A stretch of DNA of 64,000 nucleotides from DATBSK01 sp964532485 (GCA_964532485.1 CAZHKE010000011.1:18941-82940); one strand, 5' to 3'; numbered from the stretch's first letter, positions 50,970-59,275 are shown. The notes: generated by a model from the letters alone, not told the origin. Numbers and translations: made by a program.

Positions 50970-51698
50970 ATGTCACAGACCGACACATCCCAGGACGAGC
51001 AGGCGCCGGCATGGCGCATCGACGACCTCGCCCAGCGCGCCGGCGTCACCGTCGACACGATCCGCTACTACCAGCGCGAGGGGCTCCTCCCCCCGGCCGA
51101 GCGCGCCGGCCGCGCGAACGTCTACGGCCCCGCGCACCTCGAGCGGCTCGAGCGCATCAAGGAGCTGCAGGCGCGGCGCTTCTCGCTCGCGGCGATCAAG
51201 GCGCTGCTGGCGGACGAGCGCGAGGGGATCGTCGAGGGGATCTTCGGTGGTGGCGGTGACCGCACCTACACCCTCGAGGACCTGCTGGCGCGCTCGGGCA
51301 TCGACGCCGAGCTGTGCGAAGCCCTGCGTTCGTCAGGGTTGCTGCGCGACCCGGCCGAGTTCGGTCGCGATGCGTACGACGGCGACGACCTCGACTTCCT
51401 CCGCACGCTGGCGGCGCTCCACGACCTCGGGATACCGGCGCCCGCCGTCGTCGAGGTCGCACGGATCTACGCCGACGGCATCGAGGCGACGCAGTCGCGG
51501 ATCATCGAGCTCTTCACGACCGGCGGGTCGCTTGCCTGGGCAGGCGGAGGGCTGACGGAGTTCCAGGACGTGACCGCGAGGAACGCGACGAGCATCCTCC
51601 CGCTCGCGCACCGGCTCGTCGACTACACGCACCAGCGAACGATCCAGCGCCTCACGCTCGGGGCGATCGAGCAGAGCACGCAGGAGCAGCGCGACTGA
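50970..51698 (+). CDS. MerR-family transcriptional regulator
   Basis: A 242-residue regulator with a complete MerR DNA-binding domain at about residues 14-85. The recognition helix region is DLAQRAGVTVDTIRYYQREG, then VYGPAHLERLERIKELQARRFSLAAIKALLADE. The C-terminal part (about 95-240) has a second helical module (EDLLARSGIDAELCEALRSSG and DDLDFLRTLAALHDLGIPAPA) without metal-binding cysteines, so a small organic or acyl-CoA ligand is plausible. It likely controls the nearby CoA-catabolic genes and its own promoter. Confidence 0.93.
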   Translation: MSQTDTSQDEQAPAWRIDDLAQRAGVTVDTIRYYQREGLLPPAERAGRANVYGPAHLERLERIKELQARRFSLAAIKALLADEREGIVEGIFGGGGDRTYTLEDLLARSGIDAELCEALRSSGLLRDPAEFGRDAYDGDDLDFLRTLAALHDLGIPAPAVVEVARIYADGIEATQSRIIELFTTGGSLAWAGGGLTEFQDVTARNATSILPLAHRLVDYTHQRTIQRLTLGAIEQSTQEQRD

Positions 51699-51730
51699 CG
51701 CCGCCGCGTGGCGATCCGGCGCGCGACGAC

Positions 51731-52879
51731 TCAGAGGTGCCAGATGCGGGCGGCGTTGTGTCCGACGATGCGGTCGCGCTCGTCGCTCGGCAGGTGGCCC
51801 ATCGTCTCCGCGATCACCTTGCGCGAGTACGGCCAGTCGTTGCCGTGGTGCGGGTAGTCGCTCGACCACATCATGTTGTCGACCCCCACCGAGTGGCGCA
51901 GGGCGATGCCTGAGCGGTCGGTGATGAACGATGCCGCGTTGTTGCGATGCCAGTAGAACGACGGCGGCTCGGTGATCTCGAGCTCGCCCCACGAGCGGTT
52001 GCGCCAGTAGCGGTCGTCGATCGACTCGAGGAGGTGCGGGAGCCAGCCGACGCCGGTCTCGATCCAGCACATCTTCAGCTCGGGGAAGCGGTCGAACACG
52101 CCGCTGAAGAGCATCTGCGTGATCGCGCCCGCGGTCATCGAGAACACGTGGCTCATCGAACCGATTGCCTTGGCGCGTGCCGCGGCGCTGCTCATGTCGT
52201 ACCTGACGCTGCGCGACGCGGCCGCGGCCTTGCGCGCTGCGCTGCGCTGCGCACGGCTGACGATGTTGATGTGCACCGATACGGGCAATCCCTCGTCGAC
52301 GGCCGCGGACCAGAACGCGTCGTCGTCGGCGGACAGGCCCTCCCCGCCCGATGGCCAGTTCGAGAGGATGACGCCCTTCGCGCCACGCGCGACCGCCTGG
52401 CGGAGCGAGTCGACCGCGACGTCGATGCCGAGTGACGGGACCTGCGCGAGCCCGATCAGCCGATTCGGGTCGGGCGCGCAGAACTCCTCGAACAAGAAGC
52501 TGTTGTACGCCTCCACGCCGGCGAGCACGAAGTCGTCGTCGTCGTCGCCGAGGAAGTGGCTCATGGTGCGCTGTGGTGGGAACAGGATCTCTGCCGCCAC
52601 TCCGTCACGATCCATGTCCTCGAGGCGCGCGTCGCCGTTGTAGCAGCCCTTGCGTGCGTCCTCGTAGGTGACGCCGAACCAATGGAACTCGTCGTACGCC
52701 ATGCCGGGCGTCGCGACGAGCCCGATCGGGTCGGGATCGCCACCGACCGCGGTGAGCCACGCGTCGCCGCCGCGCGGATCCTTCACGAGCTTGGGGGCCT
52801 TGTCCTGGTGTCGCTCCGGAAGCCAGTTCGTCCAGATGTCAGGCGGTTCGAGGATGTGGCAGTCGGCGTCGACGATCAT
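51731..52879 (-). CDS. COG2159 amidohydrolase family protein
   Basis: A 382-residue TIM-barrel metal-dependent hydrolase or decarboxylase of the amidohydrolase-2 family. It begins IVDADCHILEPPDIW, where the family has DxHxxE/P. It has GVAAEILFPPQRTMSHFLG, GLPVSVHINIVSR (His) and VDNMMWSSDYPHHGNDWPYS, the usual Asp/His metal region, and ends GHNAARIWHL. Relatives include ACMSD-type decarboxylases and uncharacterised actinobacterial enzymes; the reaction is unknown. ATG 52877-52879 follows TAGCGT by seven bases (leaderless). It converges with merR and is divergent from the CoA-transferase. Confidence 0.92.
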   Translation of the reverse strand: MIVDADCHILEPPDIWTNWLPERHQDKAPKLVKDPRGGDAWLTAVGGDPDPIGLVATPGMAYDEFHWFGVTYEDARKGCYNGDARLEDMDRDGVAAEILFPPQRTMSHFLGDDDDDFVLAGVEAYNSFLFEEFCAPDPNRLIGLAQVPSLGIDVAVDSLRQAVARGAKGVILSNWPSGGEGLSADDDAFWSAAVDEGLPVSVHINIVSRAQRSAARKAAAASRSVRYDMSSAAARAKAIGSMSHVFSMTAGAITQMLFSGVFDRFPELKMCWIETGVGWLPHLLESIDDRYWRNRSWGELEITEPPSFYWHRNNAASFITDRSGIALRHSVGVDNMMWSSDYPHHGNDWPYSRKVIAETMGHLPSDERDRIVGHNAARIWHL

Positions 52880-52886
52880 GGGCACG

Positions 52887-52892
52887 ACGCTA
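52887..52892 (-). promoter_or_regulatory. -10 box for leaderless amidohydrolase transcript
   Basis: Minus-strand TAGCGT, seven bases before ATG 52877-52879. On the plus strand TAGGGT at 52891-52896 overlaps it and might serve the divergent CoA-transferase. Confidence 0.55.
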
Positions 52893-52965
52893 GGGTGCCA
52901 CGAGCGTCCGGGACGCTGCCGAAGGTCACATCCTCCACCGGACGCAGACCCCGCAAGGTCGGTTC

Positions 52966-52995
52966 GGTCGAGGTCGAGGTCGAGGTTGAGGTGAG
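52966..52995 (+). repeat. Hexanucleotide GGTCGA repeat at the CoA-transferase start
   Basis: Three perfect GGTCGA units (52966-52983), one variant (GGTTGA) and a GGTGAGG end run into GTG 52991. Each junction offers GAGG, a Shine-Dalgarno-like core, so repeat-number change could alter initiation. In frame it would encode Val-Glu repeats upstream of the chosen start. Confidence 0.7.
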
Positions 52996-55363
52996 GACGG
53001 GATCGGGCGTGGAATCGCTGCTGGAGGGGCTGCGCGTCCTGGATCTGGCCGCTGAGCCGGCGGCGATGGCCGGCCGGGTGCTCGCCGACCTCGGTGCCGA
53101 GGTCGTCGTCGTCGAGCCGCCGGGAGGTCACCCTCTCCGAGCGCAGCGCTACCGCTGGCAGGCCTGGGCCGCGGGCAAGAGGGCCGTCTCGGTCGACGGT
53201 CCCGACGACGCCCGTCTCGCCACCCTGCTCACCGAGGCCGACGTCGTGATCGAAACGCCGGGGCATCCGGGCACGCTCGCCGTCGATCCGGCACGCGCGC
53301 CCGATGCCGTGTGGGTCAGCGTGACGCCGTTCGGACTGACCGGGCCCCGCGCCGACTGGCGCTCGTCCGACCTCGGGGTGCTCGCAGCCAGCGGCAACAT
53401 GTACCCGACGGGCGACCCCGACCGCGCGCCGGTGCGGTGCACGGAGCCGTCGGGCTACGGCCACACCGGCGGTGAGGTCGCGTTCGCCGTGCTGACTGCG
53501 CTGTGGACGGGCACGGGTCATCGCGTCGACCTCTCGATGCAGGAGTGCGTCGATGTCGCGAACATGGCTGCGCCCGCTCGCTTCGACCAGTCGCACTTCC
53601 GAGGCAGGCGGCTGGGTGCGCACATCGGGCGCACGCGCGAGATCTGGCCGACCCTCGATGGTTGGGTGTCGTTCGGCCTGCGTGGCGGCAAGGCTCGAAT
53701 TCCGTCGCTCCAGATCATCACCAAGGCGGTCGCGGACGACGGCGTCGACGCGACTGCCCTGGAGACGCAGGAGTGGGCCGAATGGTCCCCCAACCACGCC
53801 CCCGAGGAGGTGCTGCGCGCGGTCGAGAAGCCGATCGGCGAGTACTTCGCCCGCCACACGATGCAGGAGCTCTACGACCTCGCCTGCGAGACGAACCTCA
53901 TGCTCGCCCCCGCCAACTCGCCGCGGGAGATCCTCGCCAGCAAGCAGCTCGCGGCACGTGGGTTCTTCGCCCCCGTCGGCGACGTGCAGCAGTTCCCTGC
54001 CACGTTCGTGCAGGTGCGATCGCACGACGCCCGGGTCGCGAGCGTGGCGCCGAGCGCGCCGGCTCCCGTGAGCGCCGAGCAGCTCACGGGCTTCTCCGCT
54101 CCGGGTGTGCGCGCGACGACCGAGTGGAAGCCGGGGCAGCCGTCATGGGACGGCCTCAAGCTCATCGAGCTGGGATCGGGTGCCGCAGGCCCGATCGCGA
54201 CGCGCTACTTCGTGGAGCACGGAGCGACCGTGCTGCGGATCGAGTCCAAGTCACGACCCGACTTCCTGCGCGTCTACGCGCTCGGGCCCGACAACCCGCA
54301 CGGGCTCGAAGGTGCCACGATGTACGACGGGCTCAACGTCGGCAAGCGCAACGTCACGCTCAACCTCAAGAAGGCCGAATCGGTCGAGCTCGTGAAGCGG
54401 CTCGTCGTCGAGTGGGCCGATGCAGTCGCCGAGAACTACGCGCCCCGCGCGATGAAGGCGTTCGGGCTCGACTACGACGCTCTCGTCGAGGTCAAGCCCG
54501 ACCTCGTGATGATCAGTGCGTGCCTCAACGGCCAGTTCGGGCCCCACAAGGACTACCCCGGCTTCGGCGGCCAGGGCGCGGCGCTGTCCGGCTACAACTG
54601 GCTGACCGGATGGCCCGATCTCGAGCCGGTCGGTCCCTACGCGACGATCACCGACTCGCTCGCGCCGCGCTACGTCGCCGCAGCGCTCGCGGCGGGATTG
54701 CACTACCGCCGGCGCACCGGACGCGGCGCGTACCTCGACCTCTCGCAGGTCGAGGCGGGCACGTGGACGCTCGCACCGTGGCTGCTCGAGTACGCCGACG
54801 AGGGCGTGATCGGCACCCGCGACGGCAACCGCTCCGCGCGAGCGGTGCCCCACGGCGCGTTCCCGTGCGCCGACGAGACGCACCCGGCCCTGGGCACCGT
54901 CGGCGACCGGTGGGTCGCGATCGCGTGCTGGACCGACGACGAGTGGGCTCGGCTGGCGAAGCTGATCGGGAACGACGACGGCGACCTCGCGACGCTCAAC
55001 GGCCGACGCGCGCGCATCGCTGACGTGGAGGCGATCGTCGGCGAGTGGACCGCGACCCGCAGCCGCACCGAGGTCGCCGAGATGCTGCAACGGGAGGGCG
55101 TCGAGGCGGTGCCCGTCCAGGACTTCGGTGACGTGCACGGCGACCCGCAGCTCGCGGCACGCGACCACTTCGTGGCGCTCGAGCACGCGTTCATGGGTCC
55201 GGGGCTCTACGAGCGCAATGGCTTTCGCGTCTCCGACGCGCCGAGCGGCTACGACCAGGCCGGCCCGACCCTCGGTCAGGACAACGACTGGGTGCTCGGC
55301 GAGCTCCTCGGCCTGAGCGCCGGAGAGCAGCAGCGCCTCCGTGACGAGGGCGCCGTCGAGTAG
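52991..55363 (+). CDS. Tandem class III (CaiB/BaiF) CoA-transferase
   Basis: A 790-residue protein with two family III CoA-transferase units, about residues 1-370 and 380-790. Unit 1 has LRVLDLAAEPAAMAGRVLAD, FGLTGPRADW and HRVDLSMQECVDVA. Unit 2 has LKLIELGSGAAGPIATRYF, FGLDYDALVEVKPDLVMIS and GAYLDLSQVEAGTW. At the place of the catalytic Asp of formyl-CoA transferase (SMQD) both units appear to carry Glu, by my eye alignment. It would move CoA between carboxylic acids. Start uncertain: GTG 52991 or GTG 53009. The downstream SDR gene converges. Confidence 0.9.
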   Translation: MRTGSGVESLLEGLRVLDLAAEPAAMAGRVLADLGAEVVVVEPPGGHPLRAQRYRWQAWAAGKRAVSVDGPDDARLATLLTEADVVIETPGHPGTLAVDPARAPDAVWVSVTPFGLTGPRADWRSSDLGVLAASGNMYPTGDPDRAPVRCTEPSGYGHTGGEVAFAVLTALWTGTGHRVDLSMQECVDVANMAAPARFDQSHFRGRRLGAHIGRTREIWPTLDGWVSFGLRGGKARIPSLQIITKAVADDGVDATALETQEWAEWSPNHAPEEVLRAVEKPIGEYFARHTMQELYDLACETNLMLAPANSPREILASKQLAARGFFAPVGDVQQFPATFVQVRSHDARVASVAPSAPAPVSAEQLTGFSAPGVRATTEWKPGQPSWDGLKLIELGSGAAGPIATRYFVEHGATVLRIESKSRPDFLRVYALGPDNPHGLEGATMYDGLNVGKRNVTLNLKKAESVELVKRLVVEWADAVAENYAPRAMKAFGLDYDALVEVKPDLVMISACLNGQFGPHKDYPGFGGQGAALSGYNWLTGWPDLEPVGPYATITDSLAPRYVAAALAAGLHYRRRTGRGAYLDLSQVEAGTWTLAPWLLEYADEGVIGTRDGNRSARAVPHGAFPCADETHPALGTVGDRWVAIACWTDDEWARLAKLIGNDDGDLATLNGRRARIADVEAIVGEWTATRSRTEVAEMLQREGVEAVPVQDFGDVHGDPQLAARDHFVALEHAFMGPGLYERNGFRVSDAPSGYDQAGPTLGQDNDWVLGELLGLSAGEQQRLRDEGAVE

Positions 55364-55370
55364 GCCCGCG

Positions 55371-56147
55371 CTACGCGGGCATCGCGAGGCCGCCGTCGAC
55401 GACGAGTGTCTGACCAGTGCAGAGCTTGGCGTCGTCGCTGGCGAAGAACACCGCCGCGCCGGTGAGGTCCTCGGGCTCGAGCGTCTGCTTCATCGCCGTC
55501 ATCGCGGTCATCCCGCCGATGAACATCTCGGGCACGACCCTCCTGGTCGCCTCTGTCATCGTCACCCCCGGGGCGATGCAGTTGACCGTGATGCCGTACT
55601 GCCCGAGCTGTGCGGCCATGAACTTCGTGAGCCCGACGATCCCCCACTTCGTGATCGAGTAGCTGAAGTTGCCGAGCCCGAGGAACTCGTCCATGGGCGG
55701 GAACATGTACGAGTAGGCCGCGCCCGACGACTGGTTGATGATGCGACCGCGGCCCTGCTCGACCATCGCCGGTGCGACGGCGCGAGCCATGAGCCACGCG
55801 CCGTGCTGGTTCACGCTCATGATCTCGAGCAGGTAGTCGTAGTCGGCGTTGGCGTTGTCGATGTCGTGGTAGATCGCCGCGTTGTTGACGAGGATGTCGA
55901 TCTGGCCGAACTCGTCCTTGGCGGCCCGGGCGCACGCGTCGGCCGACTCCGGGTCGGAGATGTCGGTCTCGACGAGGACGGCTTCGCCCTTGCCGGCGAG
56001 CGCGTCCATGCCAGCCCTCGCACGCTCTGGGTTCACCTCGGCGACGACGACCCTCGCGCCCTCGTCGAGGAACGCCTTCGCGTAGGCGAGTCCGATCCCC
56101 TGGCCCGCGCCCGTGATGATCGCGACGCGCCCGTCGAGTCGTGCCAA
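55371..56147 (-). CDS. Short-chain dehydrogenase/reductase
   Basis: A 258-residue classical SDR. The cofactor motif is VAIITGAGQGIGLAYAKAFL, with NNAAIYHDID, Ser in INQSSGAAYSYMF, and the active-site YSITKWGIVGLTK (Tyr/Lys). Asp in ETDISDPESAD is typical. Val-Ala-Glu-Val after the second strand suggests NAD preference. It ends LVVDGGLAMPA. Probably a 3-hydroxyacyl or alcohol dehydrogenase of the pathway. It lies 12 bases after the MaoC-type gene on the same strand. Confidence 0.92.
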   Translation of the reverse strand: MARLDGRVAIITGAGQGIGLAYAKAFLDEGARVVVAEVNPERARAGMDALAGKGEAVLVETDISDPESADACARAAKDEFGQIDILVNNAAIYHDIDNANADYDYLLEIMSVNQHGAWLMARAVAPAMVEQGRGRIINQSSGAAYSYMFPPMDEFLGLGNFSYSITKWGIVGLTKFMAAQLGQYGITVNCIAPGVTMTEATRRVVPEMFIGGMTAMTAMKQTLEPEDLTGAAVFFASDDAKLCTGQTLVVDGGLAMPA

Positions 56148-56159
56148 GGGACTCCTCCC

Positions 56160-56660
56160 CTACTTCTTCGTGCGGCCGATGAGGTTGAACCTCTCGGTCA
56201 CGACCGGATCACCGGTGGCGTCGTCGCTCCAGACGGTCTCGATCACGATGAACGTCATCGTGGCGCTGTCGGTCTCCTTCTCGTAGAGATCGACGATCTT
56301 CCCCTCTCCCGAGAGCTCGTCCCCGACGACGGGCGGCCGGTGGTACTCGAACTCCTGCTCGCCGTGCAGGATGAGCGCGCCCTTCCCGTAGAGCTCGCCC
56401 ATGACGACGTGCATCGGGTTGTCCCCGCCGGTCGGGTCCGGCGGCTGGAGCTCCGCGAACGCGCCCATGTGCTGCATCGCGAACGTGAACGTCGGCGGGG
56501 CTGGGATGCCGTCGAAGCCGGCGGCAGCCGCGGCCTTCGGGTCGCGGTACACGGGGTTGTCGTCGAGCACCGCTCTGGCGAAGTAGCCCACCGGGCCACG
56601 CTCGATCCGCACCTTGTGCGCGCCGGTCGGCTTCCCGATCAGGCTCGTGTCGACGGTCAT
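56160..56660 (-). CDS. MaoC-like/FAS1-type dehydratase N-domain protein
   Basis: A 166-residue hot-dog protein of the FAS1-DH/HadA type, which hydrates or dehydrates acyl-CoA, often with a second MaoC subunit. Features are YFARAVLDDNPVYRDPKAA, AGFDGIPAPPTFTFAM and the conserved GEQEFEYHRPPVVGDELS. The catalytic Asp-x-x-x-x-His of the R-hydratase motif is not evident, as in structural N-domains of this family, so a partner is likely needed. ATG 56658-56660 has GGGGAG nearby. It is divergent from the SDR at 56762 and followed by the SDR at 55371. Confidence 0.88.
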   Translation of the reverse strand: MTVDTSLIGKPTGAHKVRIERGPVGYFARAVLDDNPVYRDPKAAAAAGFDGIPAPPTFTFAMQHMGAFAELQPPDPTGGDNPMHVVMGELYGKGALILHGEQEFEYHRPPVVGDELSGEGKIVDLYEKETDSATMTFIVIETVWSDDATGDPVVTERFNLIGRTKK

Positions 56661-56677
56661 GTGCGCGTGCTCCCCGT

Positions 56678-56708
56678 TTGACGACTTCCGACGACGTCGG
56701 GCTACCGT
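56678..56708 (+). promoter_or_regulatory. Promoter of the SDR at 56762 with palindrome in spacer
   Basis: TTGACG (56678-56683) and TACCGT (56703-56708) are 19 bases apart. The palindrome CCGAC-GAC-GTCGG (56688-56700) fills the spacer, the position of a repressor or MerR-type operator. It lies in the 101-base gap between two divergent genes. Confidence 0.6.
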
Positions 56709-56727
56709 GACGCCGACGTCAGGTTTC

Positions 56728-56740
56728 TCCCAGTCTGGGA
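56728..56740. promoter_or_regulatory. Palindrome TCCCAG-T-CTGGGA in the SDR leader
   Basis: Perfect six-base arms around one base, 21 bases before ATG 56762 and downstream of the expected transcription start. It may be an operator or a small hairpin upstream of the GGAAGGA ribosome site. Confidence 0.45.
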
Positions 56741-56761
56741 TCAGCTCGGAAGGACGCGCAA

Positions 56762-57700
56762 ATGGCGGGCATGCTCGACGGCAAGGTCGCGATCGTCACC
56801 GGGGCCGGCAACGGCGTCGGTCGCGGTGAGGCGATCCTCCTCGCCGACCACGGCGCCAAGGTCGTCGTGAACGACCTCGGGAGCTCGGTCACCGGCGAGG
56901 GTGCCGACGCCAAGGTCGCCGACCAGGTGGTCGAGGCCATCGAGGGCCGCGGGGGCGAGGCGGTCGCCAACTACGACAGCGTCTCCGACTTCGACGGCGC
57001 CGCGAACATGGTCAAGACCGCTCTCGACAGCTTCGGCAGGCTCGATGTGCTCGTGAACAACGCCGGCGTGCTGCGCGACCGGATGATGTTCTCGATGGAG
57101 CCGTCCGACTTCGACACCGTCGTCAAGGTCCACATGTACGGCGCGTTCAACACGATGCACCACGCCTCGGTGTACTGGCGCAACGAGTCGAAGGAAGGCC
57201 GTCAGCCGAGCGCGTCGATCATCAACACGGTGTCGAGCGCCGGTCTCCAGGGCCAGGCGAGCCAGATCAACTACGGGGCGGCGAAGGCCGGCATCGCGGC
57301 GATGACGATCATCGCCGGCCTCGAGCTCGTCCGCTACGGCGTCCGCGCGAACTGCATCGGGCCGGGAGGCTTCACACGCATGGTGGGTCAGGCCCGCAGC
57401 GACATCGAGGTCAAGAACCCCGAGGAGTACACCGAGTTCAACGCGATGAACCCGGGCAACTCCGCGCCGGCCGTCGTCTGGCTCGCATCCGACGACTCGA
57501 AGCCCGTGTCGGGCCAGGTGCTGCGCATGGTGGGCAACTCGCTCTGCGTCTACAAGCCGTGGGAGATGGGCGAGGAGTTCTTCGCGACCGACGAGGAGGG
57601 GAACCCGGCACAGTGGGATCCCGCCCGGGTCGGGCACATCCTCAACCGCTACGCGTTCCACACGACGAACCCCGGCATCGACGCCCAACGGCGCGCCTGA
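56762..57700 (+). CDS. SDR, (3R)-hydroxyacyl-CoA dehydrogenase (MFE-2-like)
   Basis: A 312-residue SDR resembling the dehydrogenase part of peroxisomal multifunctional enzyme 2. It has VAIVTGAGNGVGRGEAILLA, VVVNDLGSSVTGEGADA with the diagnostic NDLG, VVEAIEGRGGEAVANYDSVS, and NNAGVLRDRMMF. Ser is in NTVSSAGLQGQ, Tyr/Lys in NYGAAKAGIAAM. The C-terminal NRYAFHTTNPGI is an extension. It likely oxidises the 3-hydroxyacyl-CoA formed by a hydratase. GGAAGGA precedes ATG 56762. The DM13 gene follows after 98 bases. Confidence 0.92.
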   Translation: MAGMLDGKVAIVTGAGNGVGRGEAILLADHGAKVVVNDLGSSVTGEGADAKVADQVVEAIEGRGGEAVANYDSVSDFDGAANMVKTALDSFGRLDVLVNNAGVLRDRMMFSMEPSDFDTVVKVHMYGAFNTMHHASVYWRNESKEGRQPSASIINTVSSAGLQGQASQINYGAAKAGIAAMTIIAGLELVRYGVRANCIGPGGFTRMVGQARSDIEVKNPEEYTEFNAMNPGNSAPAVVWLASDDSKPVSGQVLRMVGNSLCVYKPWEMGEEFFATDEEGNPAQWDPARVGHILNRYAFHTTNPGIDAQRRA

Positions 57701-57736
57701 CCCGGGGCGCCTGGCCGGGGGCCGCCTGACCCGGGG
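57694..57736 (+). repeat. Short direct repeat after the SDR gene
   Basis: CGCCTGACCCGGGG occurs at 57694-57707 and 57723-57736, the first copy covering the SDR stop. It looks like a small local duplication. Confidence 0.6.
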
Positions 57737-57798
57737 TGCTGGTCATCCGGTGCGGCTCGCCGCGCCGGAGAACCCCGAGACCGGCAGGAGGCGATTCG

Positions 57799-58566
57799 AT
57801 GACAGTCGAGGTCGACGGGGCCGACCGTTCCCCCACCCGAGGCGTTCGACCCGCCCGCGGGGCCGGCCCGCCACGCTGGGTCGAGCTCGTCCCACCGGCG
57901 GTGCTGCTGGTTGCGTTCGCCGTCATGGCGCTCCTGCGCCCCAACGCCGTGCGCGACCTGTTCTCGGGGACGCAGGCGATCCTCGTCACCGCCGCGATCA
58001 TCGCGGGCTGGTTGCTGCTCTCCCGACTGATCCTCCCGCGTCTCGTCCGCAACGCGTGGGTGCGTGTGGGCATCCTCAGCGCGCTGGCAGTGGCGCTCGT
58101 CCTCGTGCTGATCCTGCCCGCCGTGCGCGACAAGAAGGTCGTCGAGACCTTCCCGAGCGCGGCGCCGGCTGCGGCACCATCCGACTCGACCGACGGCTCC
58201 ACACCGAGCACGGTCGCCGCCGAGGACACCGCCGCGCCGACCCGCCTCGGCGCGGGCGCACTCACGGGGATCGACCACGACGCGACCGGGACCGCGGTGC
58301 TCTACGAGCAGTCGGACGGCGCGTTCGTCGTCGGACTCGAGGACATCGACGTCGAGCCGGGTCCCGACTACTTCGTGTACCTCGTCCCGGGCAGCGACCG
58401 CACCGAGCCCGGCGACCAAGGCGTGGAGCTCGACGCGCTGCGCGGCAACCAGGGCACGCAGTTCTACGCGGTCCCCGACGGGACGACGCCGACGGCGGGT
58501 GGATGGACGGTGCTCGTCTGGTGCCGGGCGTTCGCGGTCCCGATCGCGAACGCGACGCCCGTCTGA
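57799..58566 (+). CDS. Membrane-anchored DM13-domain protein
   Basis: A 255-residue protein. The basic N-terminal 45 residues are followed by three hydrophobic helices (about 47-63, 76-97, 104-124), a Ser/Thr/Ala/Pro linker, then an extracytoplasmic domain of about 100 residues. It reads GTAVLYEQSDGAFVVGLED, DYFVYLVPG and WTVLVWCRAFAVPIANA. The single Cys in the WC motif near the end and the strand pattern match DM13 domains, proposed to take part in redox or hydroxylation chemistry. GGAGG lies seven bases before ATG 57799. Confidence 0.82.
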   Translation: MTVEVDGADRSPTRGVRPARGAGPPRWVELVPPAVLLVAFAVMALLRPNAVRDLFSGTQAILVTAAIIAGWLLLSRLILPRLVRNAWVRVGILSALAVALVLVLILPAVRDKKVVETFPSAAPAAAPSDSTDGSTPSTVAAEDTAAPTRLGAGALTGIDHDATGTAVLYEQSDGAFVVGLEDIDVEPGPDYFVYLVPGSDRTEPGDQGVELDALRGNQGTQFYAVPDGTTPTAGGWTVLVWCRAFAVPIANATPV

Positions 58567-58577
58567 CGCTCACGGCC

Positions 58578-58594
58578 AGGGCGCGCGGCGCCCT
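58578..58594. terminator. Bidirectional hairpin between convergent DM13 and tetR genes
   Basis: AGGGCGC (58578-58584) and GCGCCCT (58588-58594) pair perfectly around a three-base loop, exactly between the two stop codons. Confidence 0.55.
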
Positions 58595-59275
58595 CTAGCG
58601 CGGGGCGCCGAAGAAGCCGCGGTGGACGATGGTCGTCATGGTGTCGAGCAGGGCCTCGTCGTCCTCACTCACCCGACCCGACGCCACTCCGTAGCTGACG
58701 CGTTCGAGCATCGCCATCAGTGCCCCCACCGCGGCGCGCTCGTTGTCGGCGATCTCCACGCCCGCCTCGCGCATCCGCTGGCCGAGCCGGTCGCCGATCG
58801 CGGTGAAGGCCTTGACGCCGAGCCGGTCGACGTCTCGGTCACCGACCTGGTCCTCCATCCACGCCCGGATCACGGGCCCGTAGCGCCGGTAGGTTCCGAG
58901 GAAGCCGGCGATGAACGAACGGAGCTCCCGGCGCCCGGAGTCGTCGGTCGTGATCGGGCCGATCGTGTCGGCCAGCGCGGTGAGCTCGTGCGCGCAGTCG
59001 ACCGCGAGGGCTCGCAGCAGGTCTTCCTTGTTCGTGAAGTACAGGTAGAACGTGCCGTGTGACGTGCGCGCCGCGCGGACGATGTCGTCGACCCGCGCTG
59101 CGTGGTACCCGCGTCGTGCGAACACCCGCAACCCGGCGTCGAGGAGCCGCCGCATGGTGCGCTTCCCCTGCGCGCGCAGCTCGCGCCCCGCAGCCGGCGT
59201 GCCGGGCGTCGCCGCCCGTGCGCTACCGTCCGAGGGCGACCCGTGCGGGGTCGCCTTGTACGATGCCGCCGCCAT
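58595..59275 (-). CDS. TetR-family transcriptional regulator
   Basis: A 226-residue repressor. The helix-turn-helix is LLDAGLRVFARRGYHAARVD followed by DIVRAARTSHGTFYLYF and TNKEDLLRALA. The C-terminal domain (WMEDQVGDRDVDRL) should bind a ligand such as an acyl-CoA. The start is uncertain. ATG 59273-59275 keeps the conserved GRELRAQGKRTMRRLLDAG ahead of helix 1 and lies ten bases after TAGGGT (59286-59291). ATG 59155, with GGGGAAG upstream, would cut this off. It is divergent from the AMP-forming ligase, its likely target, with overlapping start codons. Confidence 0.9.
   Translation of the reverse strand: MAAASYKATPHGSPSDGSARAATPGTPAAGRELRAQGKRTMRRLLDAGLRVFARRGYHAARVDDIVRAARTSHGTFYLYFTNKEDLLRALAVDCAHELTALADTIGPITTDDSGRRELRSFIAGFLGTYRRYGPVIRAWMEDQVGDRDVDRLGVKAFTAIGDRLGQRMREAGVEIADNERAAVGALMAMLERVSYGVASGRVSEDDEALLDTMTTIVHRGFFGAPR
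59235..59255. promoter_or_regulatory. 21-base palindrome, likely TetR operator
   Basis: GGCGACCC (59235-59242) and GGGTCGCC (59248-59255) are perfect eight-base arms around GTGCG. It ends three bases before the ligase -10 box, so a bound repressor would block that promoter. It also lies within the 5' part of the tetR frame if ATG 59275 is used. Confidence 0.65.
59259..59264 (+). promoter_or_regulatory. -10 box for leaderless acyl-CoA ligase transcript
   Basis: TACGAT, nine bases before ATG 59274-59276, with no Shine-Dalgarno between. Confidence 0.5.
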
